Assembly: GCA_022772735.1 (NCBI GenBank)
Contig: JALEZD010000018.1
Span: 62,001-126,000 of the forward strand
Source: Erysipelotrichaceae bacterium
GTDB lineage: Bacteria; Bacillota_I; Bacilli_A; Erysipelotrichales; Erysipelotrichaceae
Length of the DNA: 64,000 nt
Direction: 5' to 3'
Below are positions 8,727 to 17,316 of this stretch, piece by piece (the first letter of the stretch is position 1; each line of letters begins with the position of its first letter). Under the pieces are notes generated by a model. That model did not search any database and was not told the DNA's origin. It saw only the letters and a list, made by a program, of their open reading frames with translations. The position numbers and the translations under genes were made by a program.

Positions 8727-9788
8727 TCACATTAAATTTGGTAAATAAACGCTAATTTTTTGATATAGCCATTTTGACAAATCATTCAAAAGCTTTTCAA
8801 ATAAAAATCTAATTAATTTATCAAGCAATAGACATACACAAAAAACAAGTATAGATGAAAAAAAGCTATATAATATTAATAACATACTATTTTCAATTCC
8901 AGAAATATATAAAATATTTTTCCATATTATATCTCTTGTAAAAACATTATCATGAAGGAGATAAATACCAAAACAGCTACTAGATATTAAAGAAATATAT
9001 TTATGCTCGTTTATATGTATTTTTTCAAAATATATAAATATTTCTATTGCGACTATAGAAAATAAAAATCTTTGCATTTCATAATAGTATGAATATATTT
9101 TAATCGGAGAAATCATATTTGTAGATGAAATATATAATACTGCAATCAAACTTATTAACAATACTACAAAATTTATTAAAAAGAATTTTTTTGTTTTTAA
9201 TTCAATTCCAAATATTTTTATATATCCACCAGTTATATACCACAATATAGCCCATCTTAAATTATCATAAATTATATTTTGTCCTGTCAAAGATATACCT
9301 GCAATAGAAATAAATAAAATTATGATTAATACTTTTGATTCATTTTTGTTTAAAGAAAAAAACAGCCTGTTTATAAATGGAGAAAATAAAATCAAAAAAA
9401 CATAAACAGAAGCAAACCAATTCAGTTGAAATAAAATAGGAAAAAACGACCTGAAAATCAGTGACCAATTCAATAAATTTCTAAAAAAGAAAATTGTAAA
9501 TATTAAAAGTATTATATTATATAACCAAGTTTTTAAAATTATGTATATAATCTTTTTTATTCCTTTAAATTCTATTTGAGGTGATTTTTCACATAAAAAG
9601 TATCCAGTAATCATAAAAAATAAAATATTACCTATTCCACCACCCAATCTTATAAATTGCAGAAATAGTCTATTAAAATCAAAAATATATAGATTTTCCC
9701 ATTTACCGTGAACTGAAAAGTGTGATACAACAATCAAAAACATAGAAATAATCCTAAGTAGTTCAAAGTTCATCATTTTATTTTTCAT
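8727..9788 (-). CDS. Acyltransferase family 3 membrane O-acyltransferase
   Basis: A 353-residue integral membrane protein with about ten hydrophobic segments. The N-terminal NFELLRIISMFLIVVSHF holds the arginine and histidine of the acyltransferase-3 (OafA/YrhL) active site, and FFMITGYFLC follows in the second helix. These enzymes add O-acetyl or similar groups to extracellular or lipid-linked polysaccharide. There is no C-terminal SGNH domain. AGGAG eight bases before the ATG supports this start, and the gene overlaps the flippase by 11 bp. The likely role is decorating the repeat unit made by this operon. Confidence 0.87.
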   Translation of the reverse strand: MKNKMMNFELLRIISMFLIVVSHFSVHGKWENLYIFDFNRLFLQFIRLGGGIGNILFFMITGYFLCEKSPQIEFKGIKKIIYIILKTWLYNIILLIFTIFFFRNLLNWSLIFRSFFPILFQLNWFASVYVFLILFSPFINRLFFSLNKNESKVLIIILFISIAGISLTGQNIIYDNLRWAILWYITGGYIKIFGIELKTKKFFLINFVVLLISLIAVLYISSTNMISPIKIYSYYYEMQRFLFSIVAIEIFIYFEKIHINEHKYISLISSSCFGIYLLHDNVFTRDIIWKNILYISGIENSMLLILYSFFSSILVFCVCLLLDKLIRFLFEKLLNDLSKWLYQKISVYLPNLM

Positions 9789-11319
9789 GTTTTACTCTCC
9801 TAACTGTATTTACTAGATAAATCAAAACATCTTTTAATTTAGAATTCTTGATATTAAAAATATAATATAAAAATAAAGTTATAATAAATACAATAATCGC
9901 ATTCACAATGAAAGCAATATAATTGTTAGATATTCTAATATTATGAATAATAAAGTAGTTAGATATTAAAATTAATATATATTGAAAAACATAATAAACA
10001 TAAAATTTAAAAAAATCAAAAATTTTATCATTTAAATTCGCATGTTTTAAAAACACATATGGTTCCCAAAAAAAACTTATAATTAGAAAAGATAAAACTG
10101 TACCTAAAACAACTCCTGTTATTCCATATTTTTTTACAAGAAGTATAGATAACAAAATATTTAATAAAGCTTCAATTAACGGTCTAATTTGATCTTTTTC
10201 TAAAATACCCATATTATGCTTGAAAGTGTATATTACCTCTTTCATTCTCATTAAAATAAAATGAAATCCTAAAATCAAAGGGAATGAAATATTTTCAATA
10301 AACTCTACCCCTGCCCATTCGCTGATGAATGGTTGAACTAAAAATGTATATAATTGTGAAACAAAAAGTCCTATAGTAAAATTTATCAATAATACCTTAT
10401 GTAATAAATTATATATCGATTCTTTTGATTCAGAAGCACTATAATTACCAACTGAAGCAGAAATAGAGTTAATAAATATTCCCATAAATGAACCTAAATT
10501 ACTAGTAATGAATACATAATTTGTATAAATACCTGTACCACTTAAACCTAAAAAAGTTGCGATTATCATTCTGTCAGAAGAGTTAATAATTATTGAAGAG
10601 ATACTATTACTAAATAAAGCAATTGTTTTTTTTATTATAGATTTTTTTTCATCTTTTTCTAAATCTTTTGTACAATTTTCACTAAGTATTGGGTACAAAT
10701 GCTTTGATGAATAATTTAATGATAAATTTAATAAGATTGTAATAATAAATTGTAAGATTAGGTATATGTAATAGTTTTGGAATAATAGTAAGGAAATACA
10801 TTGAGATAAAATCAAAATAAAATCAAACATTATTTTTCTCTTATCAATAATATGCTGTTTTTCATTAATAAACAGAAACTGTATATTAGGAAAATAAAAA
10901 TATGGAAAAGCAGCATTAAATAAAACAATAATAAATATAAAATTATAATTTAGATTTAGCGTAGACGATTTAATAAAATAGTTTAAAAATGGTAGTACAC
11001 TTAAACCTAACACAATAAATAATACACCGATAAAAATATATATTTTTCTAAAAAAAGATAAGTATTGTTTTATTTTTTCATCATCACTTTTTGCAATGGA
11101 TGTATACAATGCAACAGCCATACTTGCACCAAACCCCAATTCAGTCATGGCTAAATACATAAGAATATCATTAAACAAACCATTTACCCCTAAATATTGA
11201 ACACCAAGTTTCTTGATAAATATAGTTTGTAAAATAAATTTAAAAACAATTAACAAAATCTGCCTAATTAAACCGAACGAAAAATTGTTAAATACTGATT
11301 TAACTCTACTTTTACTCAT
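9778..11319 (-). CDS. Polysaccharide flippase (Wzx-like)
   Basis: A 513-residue MOP-superfamily protein with about 12-14 membrane segments. The N-terminal segments read SFGLIRQILLIVFKF, then LGVQYLGVNGLFNDILMYLAMTELGFGASM, the common start of Gram-positive capsule flippases; SNSISSIIINSSDRMIIATFLG is the typical mid-protein motif with a buried charged residue. It would export the repeat unit built by the rfbFGH/GT module in which it lies. It overlaps both neighbours slightly (11 bp and 8 bp). It resembles the partial flippase at 1-974 more than the one at 26459. Confidence 0.92.
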   Translation of the reverse strand: MSKSRVKSVFNNFSFGLIRQILLIVFKFILQTIFIKKLGVQYLGVNGLFNDILMYLAMTELGFGASMAVALYTSIAKSDDEKIKQYLSFFRKIYIFIGVLFIVLGLSVLPFLNYFIKSSTLNLNYNFIFIIVLFNAAFPYFYFPNIQFLFINEKQHIIDKRKIMFDFILILSQCISLLLFQNYYIYLILQFIITILLNLSLNYSSKHLYPILSENCTKDLEKDEKKSIIKKTIALFSNSISSIIINSSDRMIIATFLGLSGTGIYTNYVFITSNLGSFMGIFINSISASVGNYSASESKESIYNLLHKVLLINFTIGLFVSQLYTFLVQPFISEWAGVEFIENISFPLILGFHFILMRMKEVIYTFKHNMGILEKDQIRPLIEALLNILLSILLVKKYGITGVVLGTVLSFLIISFFWEPYVFLKHANLNDKIFDFFKFYVYYVFQYILILISNYFIIHNIRISNNYIAFIVNAIIVFIITLFLYYIFNIKNSKLKDVLIYLVNTVRRVKHEK

Positions 11320-12193
11320 ATATTTGCCTTAAAGCATATTTGATTTTTCTAAAAAAATTTACTAATGATAATTTTAATTTATGTATTTTGTATCTAAATA
11401 TACTAATTTCCTTTTCTTTATATTCGTTCTTTTTCCCAATAGCTGAATAAAATATATCTCTATATTCTCTAAAATCAACAATATTAAAAATATCTGGTTT
11501 TTCTCTATATGCCATTAAAAGTATAGTTTGATCTTGGTCACAAAAACCACATCTATTTAAAGAAAGCATAGACTCTCTCATCAAATGCCAAAAATCTTTA
11601 GCATATTTACAAGGTAATTGAATAGTTGCTCCTGTTATATAATTTTTTGTCCATTTTATAATGTTAAAAATTGGATTATCATCAAATTCAATAACTTTAT
11701 ACATTTGTATTTTATCAATAAAACTAAAATTCAAACTAGAATTAAAATCATAATTGTAATAATGCCATCCAAAATCATGCCATACAAGTATATTACTACT
11801 ATCTACAATTTCAGAAACCTCTTTTAAACAGAAATACTTTAACATCATCACATAATTGTAAGTATGTGACTGTGTTTCAGGTCTATTTTTATTATATCTA
11901 TAATTAATATAACAAGGATTTGTCATTGATTTTTTTATACTCAAGTATAAATCCTCATCACATTTTAAATAATCTTCAAAAACTATAATTTTTGTTTTAT
12001 CTTTCAATCCATAATCTTCTCTTATTTTTAATAACTTGCTTTCATATTTAGGAACAGTAAAAATATACATAAAGTTATGTATCATAGCCCATTCTTTGAA
12101 GTAATTAATATAATCATCATCACTTCTTTCAAATCCACTCCAACTTTCTCTTCCTAAAGGGATAAACATAGTAACGATTATAGTATTGCTCAT
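11312..12193 (-). CDS. HtrL/YibB-type (WlaTC-like) putative glycosyltransferase
   Basis: A 293-residue protein resembling the HtrL/YibB Pfam family. Matches are the opening TMFIPLGRESW followed by ERSDDDYINYFKEW, then YNYVMMLKYF, and the acidic WHDFGWHYY, corresponding to the W-x-D-x-G-Y motif of the family. A later CDQDQTI segment is also typical. Members occur in lipopolysaccharide, lipooligosaccharide and capsule loci and are thought to be glycosyltransferases, although their reactions are poorly defined. It overlaps the flippase gene by 8 bp. A 37-bp gap separates it from the GT2 gene upstream. The assignment rests on motif memory rather than an alignment. Confidence 0.65.
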   Translation of the reverse strand: MSNTIIVTMFIPLGRESWSGFERSDDDYINYFKEWAMIHNFMYIFTVPKYESKLLKIREDYGLKDKTKIIVFEDYLKCDEDLYLSIKKSMTNPCYINYRYNKNRPETQSHTYNYVMMLKYFCLKEVSEIVDSSNILVWHDFGWHYYNYDFNSSLNFSFIDKIQMYKVIEFDDNPIFNIIKWTKNYITGATIQLPCKYAKDFWHLMRESMLSLNRCGFCDQDQTILLMAYREKPDIFNIVDFREYRDIFYSAIGKKNEYKEKEISIFRYKIHKLKLSLVNFFRKIKYALRQIYE

Positions 12194-12230
12194 AATGTCT
12201 CCTCACTTATAAAAGTATAACATATATAAA

Positions 12231-13262
12231 TTATACTTTCTTCATAGTAATTAAAATGTACAGTTTATAAATAAACAACGAGATCTTTCTAATTGTATTA
12301 AACACTACGAATGAAAAACTATTATCTAAATTATACTTTTCATCAAGATATCCTGCATTTTCATAATCATTATTTTCTAAAAGTATCTTTTTTGCAATAT
12401 TGGCATACCACATAACTTGCCCATTGTATATAAACTTATTTAACATTTTAAAATAAACCTTATTTTTAAATATTTCTTTAAAAACATGCTCTCCAATTTC
12501 AACTTCTTTTAATACTGCTTGTGGATTTCTTCCAATGTTAACTTCCATTCTATATACAAATAGCTTTGAATGTAGTTTGTATATATTTAAACTTTCGTAA
12601 TTCTCCAAATAAAATAACCAGTCAGATATTGGCCAATATTTTTCAATTGAAAAACCCGCTGTTTTTAAAACTGCACTCTTTTTAAAATAGCAACCACTAG
12701 TCCCATATGCCATAGTTCCAGTCAAATAATTAAATATTAATGGATATTTGTATATTTTCCCTGAAAGAATTTTATTAGTATTTGTATAGCAAATTTCATT
12801 ATTTGACATATTATATTGCAATGGTATTAGTATATCAATATCATTCTTTTTGCTAATAATACTATCAATCACACAAAAGTAGTTTTCACACAAAAAATCA
12901 TCATCATGAATGAAAATAGTATTTTCTGATTTAGAAAGTTCAAAACACCTATTCCAATTTCCAAACATACCTAAATTTTTTTCATGTACATAATAAAAAA
13001 CCGATATAGATAAATTACTAATCCAATTTAAAAACTCTTTTTTTTCTTCATTATCTTCAACATTATTATCACATACAACAACACATAATCTATTTAAATT
13101 GAAATTAATTTGCCGAGTAATGCTATTTATCGTTTCTTTCAAAAGTTCATATCTATTATATGTTGGAATTGACACACAAAAATCAAATGTTGAGTTAATG
13201 TCTACATTTTTGTATACTAATTTACTTTTTATGTTTTGTTTATCGTTAAAATTGTTAATCAT
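12231..13262 (-). CDS. Glycosyltransferase family 2, candidate dideoxyhexosyl transferase
   Basis: A GT2 enzyme of 343 residues from the preferred start. The GT-A core shows CVSIPTYNRYELL, VVCDNN, NLGMFGNWNRC and the DxD site IHDDDF. An ATG at 13301 would give 356 residues but overlaps the neighbouring gene by 47 bp. The ATG at 13262 lies inside the last codons of the epimerase gene, an arrangement of translational coupling, and keeps the whole GT domain. Because it directly follows rfbF-rfbG-rfbH and the epimerase, it is the best positional candidate to transfer the 3,6-dideoxyhexose, as GT2-type abequosyltransferases do in Salmonella. That role is inference. Confidence 0.85.
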   Translation of the reverse strand: MINNFNDKQNIKSKLVYKNVDINSTFDFCVSIPTYNRYELLKETINSITRQINFNLNRLCVVVCDNNVEDNEEKKEFLNWISNLSISVFYYVHEKNLGMFGNWNRCFELSKSENTIFIHDDDFLCENYFCVIDSIISKKNDIDILIPLQYNMSNNEICYTNTNKILSGKIYKYPLIFNYLTGTMAYGTSGCYFKKSAVLKTAGFSIEKYWPISDWLFYLENYESLNIYKLHSKLFVYRMEVNIGRNPQAVLKEVEIGEHVFKEIFKNKVYFKMLNKFIYNGQVMWYANIAKKILLENNDYENAGYLDEKYNLDNSFSFVVFNTIRKISLFIYKLYILITMKKV

Positions 13263-14163
13263 CTTCTGAAACCATACTATTATAAGTCTGTAAAATTCCA
13301 TCCTTAAAGCTTGTCTTATTTACAAATCCTAGAGAATATAATTCATCTTTATTAAATTGTGAATAATCAAGATGAACACCTTTTTTATCTTCATTAAAAT
13401 GTAAAAGATTTTCATTGCCTAAAACTTCAATAATTTCAGTAATATAATCTTTTAATTTTTTTCTATCTTTACTTCCTATATAATACTCTTTTAAATTTTC
13501 TCCTCTTTCTGCAATAAATCTTAATGCTTCTACTGCATCATCAATATATATGAAGTCATACTCTTGCGTACATGATGAAAGCTCCACAATCTTTTTAGAC
13601 AATATACTATTTAATATATAACTTATTAAGCCTACATCTTTACGTCTTAAACCATAAACATTTGAAAACATCGCACAATTGTATTTAATTTGAAAAACAT
13701 TAGAATAGTATAAAGTTATCATATGTGAATATAATTTCGAAAATCCGTAAATAGAATTATTATTAAATACTATTTTTTTATAATCAAAAACACTGTCTCT
13801 ACATTCATATTCCATTATGCTACCTGCATAAATAAACTTACTGACATTAATTTTATAACAAAACTCTAGTAACTGATATGAGTTTTTTATATTTTCCATT
13901 TGTATATCAAAATTGTTTCTATTGTTATCAGAAACACCTATCCATGCCAAATGGAAAAAATAATCGACTTTTTTATCAATACACTTTTTAATATATTCAA
14001 TATTATTTAGATTTGTTTTTATATGACAATAGTTTTTATGTGTTATTTTTGATTCAGAAATATCAATTCCAAAAACAAAGTATTTACTACTTAATAAATT
14101 TTCTGTCAACTTTTTGCCTATAAATCCACTTGAACCACTTACAATTGCAACATTATTGTACAT
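13255..14163 (-). CDS. NAD(P)-dependent epimerase/dehydratase, candidate CDP-dideoxyhexose synthase
   Basis: A 302-residue extended short-chain dehydrogenase. The Rossmann motif GSSGFIG is at 9-15, a serine/threonine region near YAGSIMEYE and the catalytic YxxxK as YGFSK. It lies immediately after rfbH, overlapping it by 11 bp. In Salmonella the same position is held by CDP-abequose synthase (RfbJ) or CDP-paratose synthase (RfbS), C4 ketoreductases of this superfamily. I infer that this enzyme reduces the C4 keto group to finish the CDP-3,6-dideoxyhexose. Which epimer forms cannot be told. AAGGA upstream of the ATG supports the start. Confidence 0.8.
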   Translation of the reverse strand: MYNNVAIVSGSSGFIGKKLTENLLSSKYFVFGIDISESKITHKNYCHIKTNLNNIEYIKKCIDKKVDYFFHLAWIGVSDNNRNNFDIQMENIKNSYQLLEFCYKINVSKFIYAGSIMEYECRDSVFDYKKIVFNNNSIYGFSKLYSHMITLYYSNVFQIKYNCAMFSNVYGLRRKDVGLISYILNSILSKKIVELSSCTQEYDFIYIDDAVEALRFIAERGENLKEYYIGSKDRKKLKDYITEIIEVLGNENLLHFNEDKKGVHLDYSQFNKDELYSLGFVNKTSFKDGILQTYNSMVSEDD

Positions 14164-15484
14164 GAAAATAATCCTTTATAACCTTAACCATATATTCAAG
14201 TTTTTGTTTTGTCATTTTAGGAGATAATCCTATCCAAAAAGTGTTATACAATATCTTATTTGTATTTTCCAAATTTCCTACAACTCTATAAGCTGTTTCA
14301 TCATCTCTTATGGAATCAAAGCAAGGATGCAAAATCATATTAGAAGAAAATAACATTCTTGTTTGTATATTATGACTCTCTATATGTTTTACAAGATCAT
14401 TTCTGTTTATTCCATCCCTGACTGTTATAATAAAACCAAACCAACTTGGATCAGAATTATCAGCTGGAACTGGTAAAATCAATTTATCTTCTAAACATTT
14501 CAATCCATTATAAAGTATTTTATAGTTTTCTTTTCTTACTCTTACAAAATCATTAATTTTATCTAATTGTGCAACACCTATCGCAGCCTGCATTTCAGTA
14601 ACTTTTAAATTATATCCAAAATGTGAATAAACGTATTTATGATCATATCCAATAGGAAGTTGTCCATACTGTTTATCAAATCTTCTTCCACATGCATTGT
14701 CTTGACCACTTTTGCATACACAATCTCTTCCCCAATCTCTAAATGAAAGCATTATTTTATATAAAAGAGAATTGTTTGTATATACTGCACCTCCTTCACC
14801 CATAGTCATGTGATGAGGAGGATAAAAACTAGATGTTCCTATATCACCAATTGTTCCTGTAAGTTTTGTAGTTCCATCAATATTATAAGTAGATCCTAAT
14901 GCATCACAGTTATCTTCTATTAACCATAGATTATTCTCTTCACAAAATTTCTTAACTTCTCCAATATTAAATGGATTTCCCAATGTATGAGCAATCATTA
15001 CTGCCTTTGTTTTTGAAGACAAAGCTCTTTTTAAGTCAGAAACTTTTATATTATATGAAGGTATATCTATGTCAAGAAAAACAGGTATTGCACCATAATT
15101 TAGTATTGGAGTTATTGTAGTTGGAAAACCAGCAGCAACTGTTATAACTTCATCACCTCTTTTTATTTGCCTTTCTTTTAAAAGAGGAGATGTAAGAGCC
15201 ATAAATGCCAATAAATTTGCACTAGAACCACTATTAACTAAAGCACAATGTTTTACTCCTAAATATTTAGAAAAATCTTTCTCAAATTTGTCACAGTATC
15301 TTCCTGAAGTTAACCAAAAATCGAGTGCAGAATCTACTAAATTTACCATTTCTTTTTCATCAAAAACCCTTCCAGCATATGAAATTCTGTCTCCTGCTTT
15401 GAAGTTATCATCTTCAACCATATGCTTTTTATAATAGTTTTTTACTAATTCTAATATTTCTTTCTTATCTTCATTCATTCCCAT
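14153..15484 (-). CDS. rfbH: CDP-4-dehydro-6-deoxyglucose 3-dehydrase (E1)
   Basis: E1 removes the 3-hydroxyl of CDP-4-keto-6-deoxyglucose. The family is an aminotransferase fold that lost the PLP-binding lysine and gained a [2Fe-2S] centre. Both features are visible: FYPPHHMTMGEGG has histidine in place of lysine (228-229 counting from the upstream ATG at 15496). The cysteine set is C259-x-C261-x7-C269 plus C197 in EDNCDALG. The ATG at 15484 is preferred because GGAG lies six bases before it; the one at 15496 places the ribosome site inside the gene. It overlaps rfbG by 14 bp. The electron-supplying reductase (E3, RfbI/DdhD) is not in the window. Confidence 0.95.
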   Translation of the reverse strand: MGMNEDKKEILELVKNYYKKHMVEDDNFKAGDRISYAGRVFDEKEMVNLVDSALDFWLTSGRYCDKFEKDFSKYLGVKHCALVNSGSSANLLAFMALTSPLLKERQIKRGDEVITVAAGFPTTITPILNYGAIPVFLDIDIPSYNIKVSDLKRALSSKTKAVMIAHTLGNPFNIGEVKKFCEENNLWLIEDNCDALGSTYNIDGTTKLTGTIGDIGTSSFYPPHHMTMGEGGAVYTNNSLLYKIMLSFRDWGRDCVCKSGQDNACGRRFDKQYGQLPIGYDHKYVYSHFGYNLKVTEMQAAIGVAQLDKINDFVRVRKENYKILYNGLKCLEDKLILPVPADNSDPSWFGFIITVRDGINRNDLVKHIESHNIQTRMLFSSNMILHPCFDSIRDDETAYRVVGNLENTNKILYNTFWIGLSPKMTKQKLEYMVKVIKDYFHVQ

Positions 15485-16541
15485 AATTTTCTCCATCTAC
15501 ATAATTTTCTATCTGTTTAAGAGTTACATCAAACATGTTCTCACCTAAAAACGATTTTTTCTCCCATTCAATTGTAAGTTTTAAAGCATCGTCTATAGAA
15601 AGTTTGGGTTCCCACCCCAAAACTTTTGAAGCTTTAGAAATATCTAACTTCAAATAGTTTGCTTCATGTGGACCAAATTTATTAGTAATTACATAATTTG
15701 CATCTTTCCCCCATAATGCACAAAATTTTTTTACTAATTCTTCTGTGTTTATACAATTATTTTTATTTGGACCAATATTATAACTGCCGGAATAAAAATT
15801 ATTATCGTACTGTTTCATTGCAAGTAGTAAGTAAAAATAGTTTGCTTCTAAAACATGTTGGTATGGTCTTATTGAATTTGGGTTCCTTACTTCTATGTTT
15901 TCATTCATTAATGTGTATTTTATACAATCTGGTATTATTCTATTACAAGATGAATCCCCACCACCAATAACATTTCCAGCACGGCAGGTAGAAACAGCAA
16001 TATTACTACTTCTAAAAAAAGAGTTTATATAACTACTAGTTACCAATTCTGAGCATGACTTACTATTGGAATAAGGATCAAAACCATTTAGTTTATCATC
16101 TTCGTTAAAATAATAATCAGCTTTCTCAAAGTTTTGATAAACTTTATCCGTAGTAACATTTATAAACGATTTAACGCTCTTCACATTTCTGATACATTCA
16201 CATATGTTGACTGTTCCCATCACATTAACTTCATATGTATATTTTGGATTTTCATATGAGTCAATAACAAGTGGTTGAGCTGCAAGGTGAAAAACTATTT
16301 CAGGTTCAAATCTATTAAATATTTCAAAAAGTTTATTATAATCTCTGATATCAACAATATTTGAGTTTAACTTTTTAGATAATTCAAGTTTAGAAAAAAT
16401 CCCATCATCAACTGGTTCAAGAGAAACCCCACAAACATTAGCACCCATATTTAAAAGCATTGTGCTTAACCATCCCCCTTTAAAACCTGTATGTCCTGTA
16501 ACAAGAACTCTTTTTCCACAATAAAATTCTTTTATATTCAT
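15471..16541 (-). CDS. rfbG: CDP-glucose 4,6-dehydratase
   Basis: The second enzyme of the CDP-6-deoxy-hexose pathway. This extended SDR has the NAD motif GHTGFKG, followed by the family signature GGWLSTMLL, a VTTDKVYQN segment, and the catalytic YSNSK of YxxxK near the usual place. HLAAQPLV and the NVMGTVNICE segment are also typical. An ATG at 16577 would overlap rfbF by 35 bp. The ATG at 16541, just after the rfbF stop and reading MNIKEFYCGKRV, fits the family length (356 residues) and is preferred. It is sandwiched between rfbF and rfbH in the same order as in Gram-negative 3,6-dideoxyhexose clusters. Confidence 0.95.
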   Translation of the reverse strand: MNIKEFYCGKRVLVTGHTGFKGGWLSTMLLNMGANVCGVSLEPVDDGIFSKLELSKKLNSNIVDIRDYNKLFEIFNRFEPEIVFHLAAQPLVIDSYENPKYTYEVNVMGTVNICECIRNVKSVKSFINVTTDKVYQNFEKADYYFNEDDKLNGFDPYSNSKSCSELVTSSYINSFFRSSNIAVSTCRAGNVIGGGDSSCNRIIPDCIKYTLMNENIEVRNPNSIRPYQHVLEANYFYLLLAMKQYDNNFYSGSYNIGPNKNNCINTEELVKKFCALWGKDANYVITNKFGPHEANYLKLDISKASKVLGWEPKLSIDDALKLTIEWEKKSFLGENMFDVTLKQIENYVDGENYGNE

Positions 16542-16542
16542 A

Positions 16543-17316
16543 TTACCAAACCATCCATGGTGCATTATTTGTTTCAATTAAATTTTCCAATTTATTTTTA
16601 TCTCTTATTGTATCCATACATTGCCAAAAACCTCTATGTTTATATGCAGAAAGCTTATTCTCATTAACTAAAGTTTCAATGGTATATTTTTCAAATATAG
16701 TGCCATCGCCATCTATATAATCAAAAATTTTCTTGTCTGCAACCATGTATCCCCCATTTATCCATTCTGTATCAAATTTACTTTTTTCTCTAAACGAAGA
16801 AACTTTGCCATTTTCACATATATCTAAAATTCCAAATCTACTTTCTATTTCAACAGCACTCAATGTCAAAATAGAATTAGATTTATTATGAAATTCTATT
16901 AAACTTAATAAATCCACATTTGATAATCCATCACCATAAGTTAATAGGAACTTTTCTTCAGAAATATAATCTTTTATTCTTTTTATTCTTCCACCAGTCA
17001 TTGTATCTAGACCAGTATCAACAACTGTAACTTTCCATGGTTCACTTTTATTAGAATGAATAATTATATTATCACTTTTACCAAAATCAAAAGTCACATC
17101 CGACATTGTTAAACAATAATCTCTAAACCATCTTTTAATATATTCTTGTTTATATCCTGCACATATTATGAATTCATTAAACCCATAAGAACTATAATAT
17201 TTCATTATATGCCACATTATTGGTTTACCACATATTTCAATCATTGGTTTTGGTTTTAAATATGATTCTTCACTAATTCTTGTTCCATAGCCTCCAGCAA
17301 GTATGACAACTTTCAT
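16543..17316 (-). CDS. rfbF: Glucose-1-phosphate cytidylyltransferase
   Basis: This enzyme makes CDP-glucose from CTP and glucose-1-phosphate, opening the CDP-dideoxyhexose pathway. The 257-residue length is exact for the family. The nucleotidyl-transferase motif LAGGYGTR is at 6-13, followed by KPKPMIEICGKPIMWH, then the family-specific WFRDYCL and VDTGLDTMTGGRIKR, and YGDGLSNVD with the metal-binding aspartates. The start codon overlaps the stop of the upstream GT4 gene as TAATG, indicating coupled translation. With rfbG and rfbH it forms a complete CDP-4-keto-3,6-dideoxyglucose route apart from the E3 reductase. Confidence 0.97.
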   Translation of the reverse strand: MKVVILAGGYGTRISEESYLKPKPMIEICGKPIMWHIMKYYSSYGFNEFIICAGYKQEYIKRWFRDYCLTMSDVTFDFGKSDNIIIHSNKSEPWKVTVVDTGLDTMTGGRIKRIKDYISEEKFLLTYGDGLSNVDLLSLIEFHNKSNSILTLSAVEIESRFGILDICENGKVSSFREKSKFDTEWINGGYMVADKKIFDYIDGDGTIFEKYTIETLVNENKLSAYKHRGFWQCMDTIRDKNKLENLIETNNAPWMVW

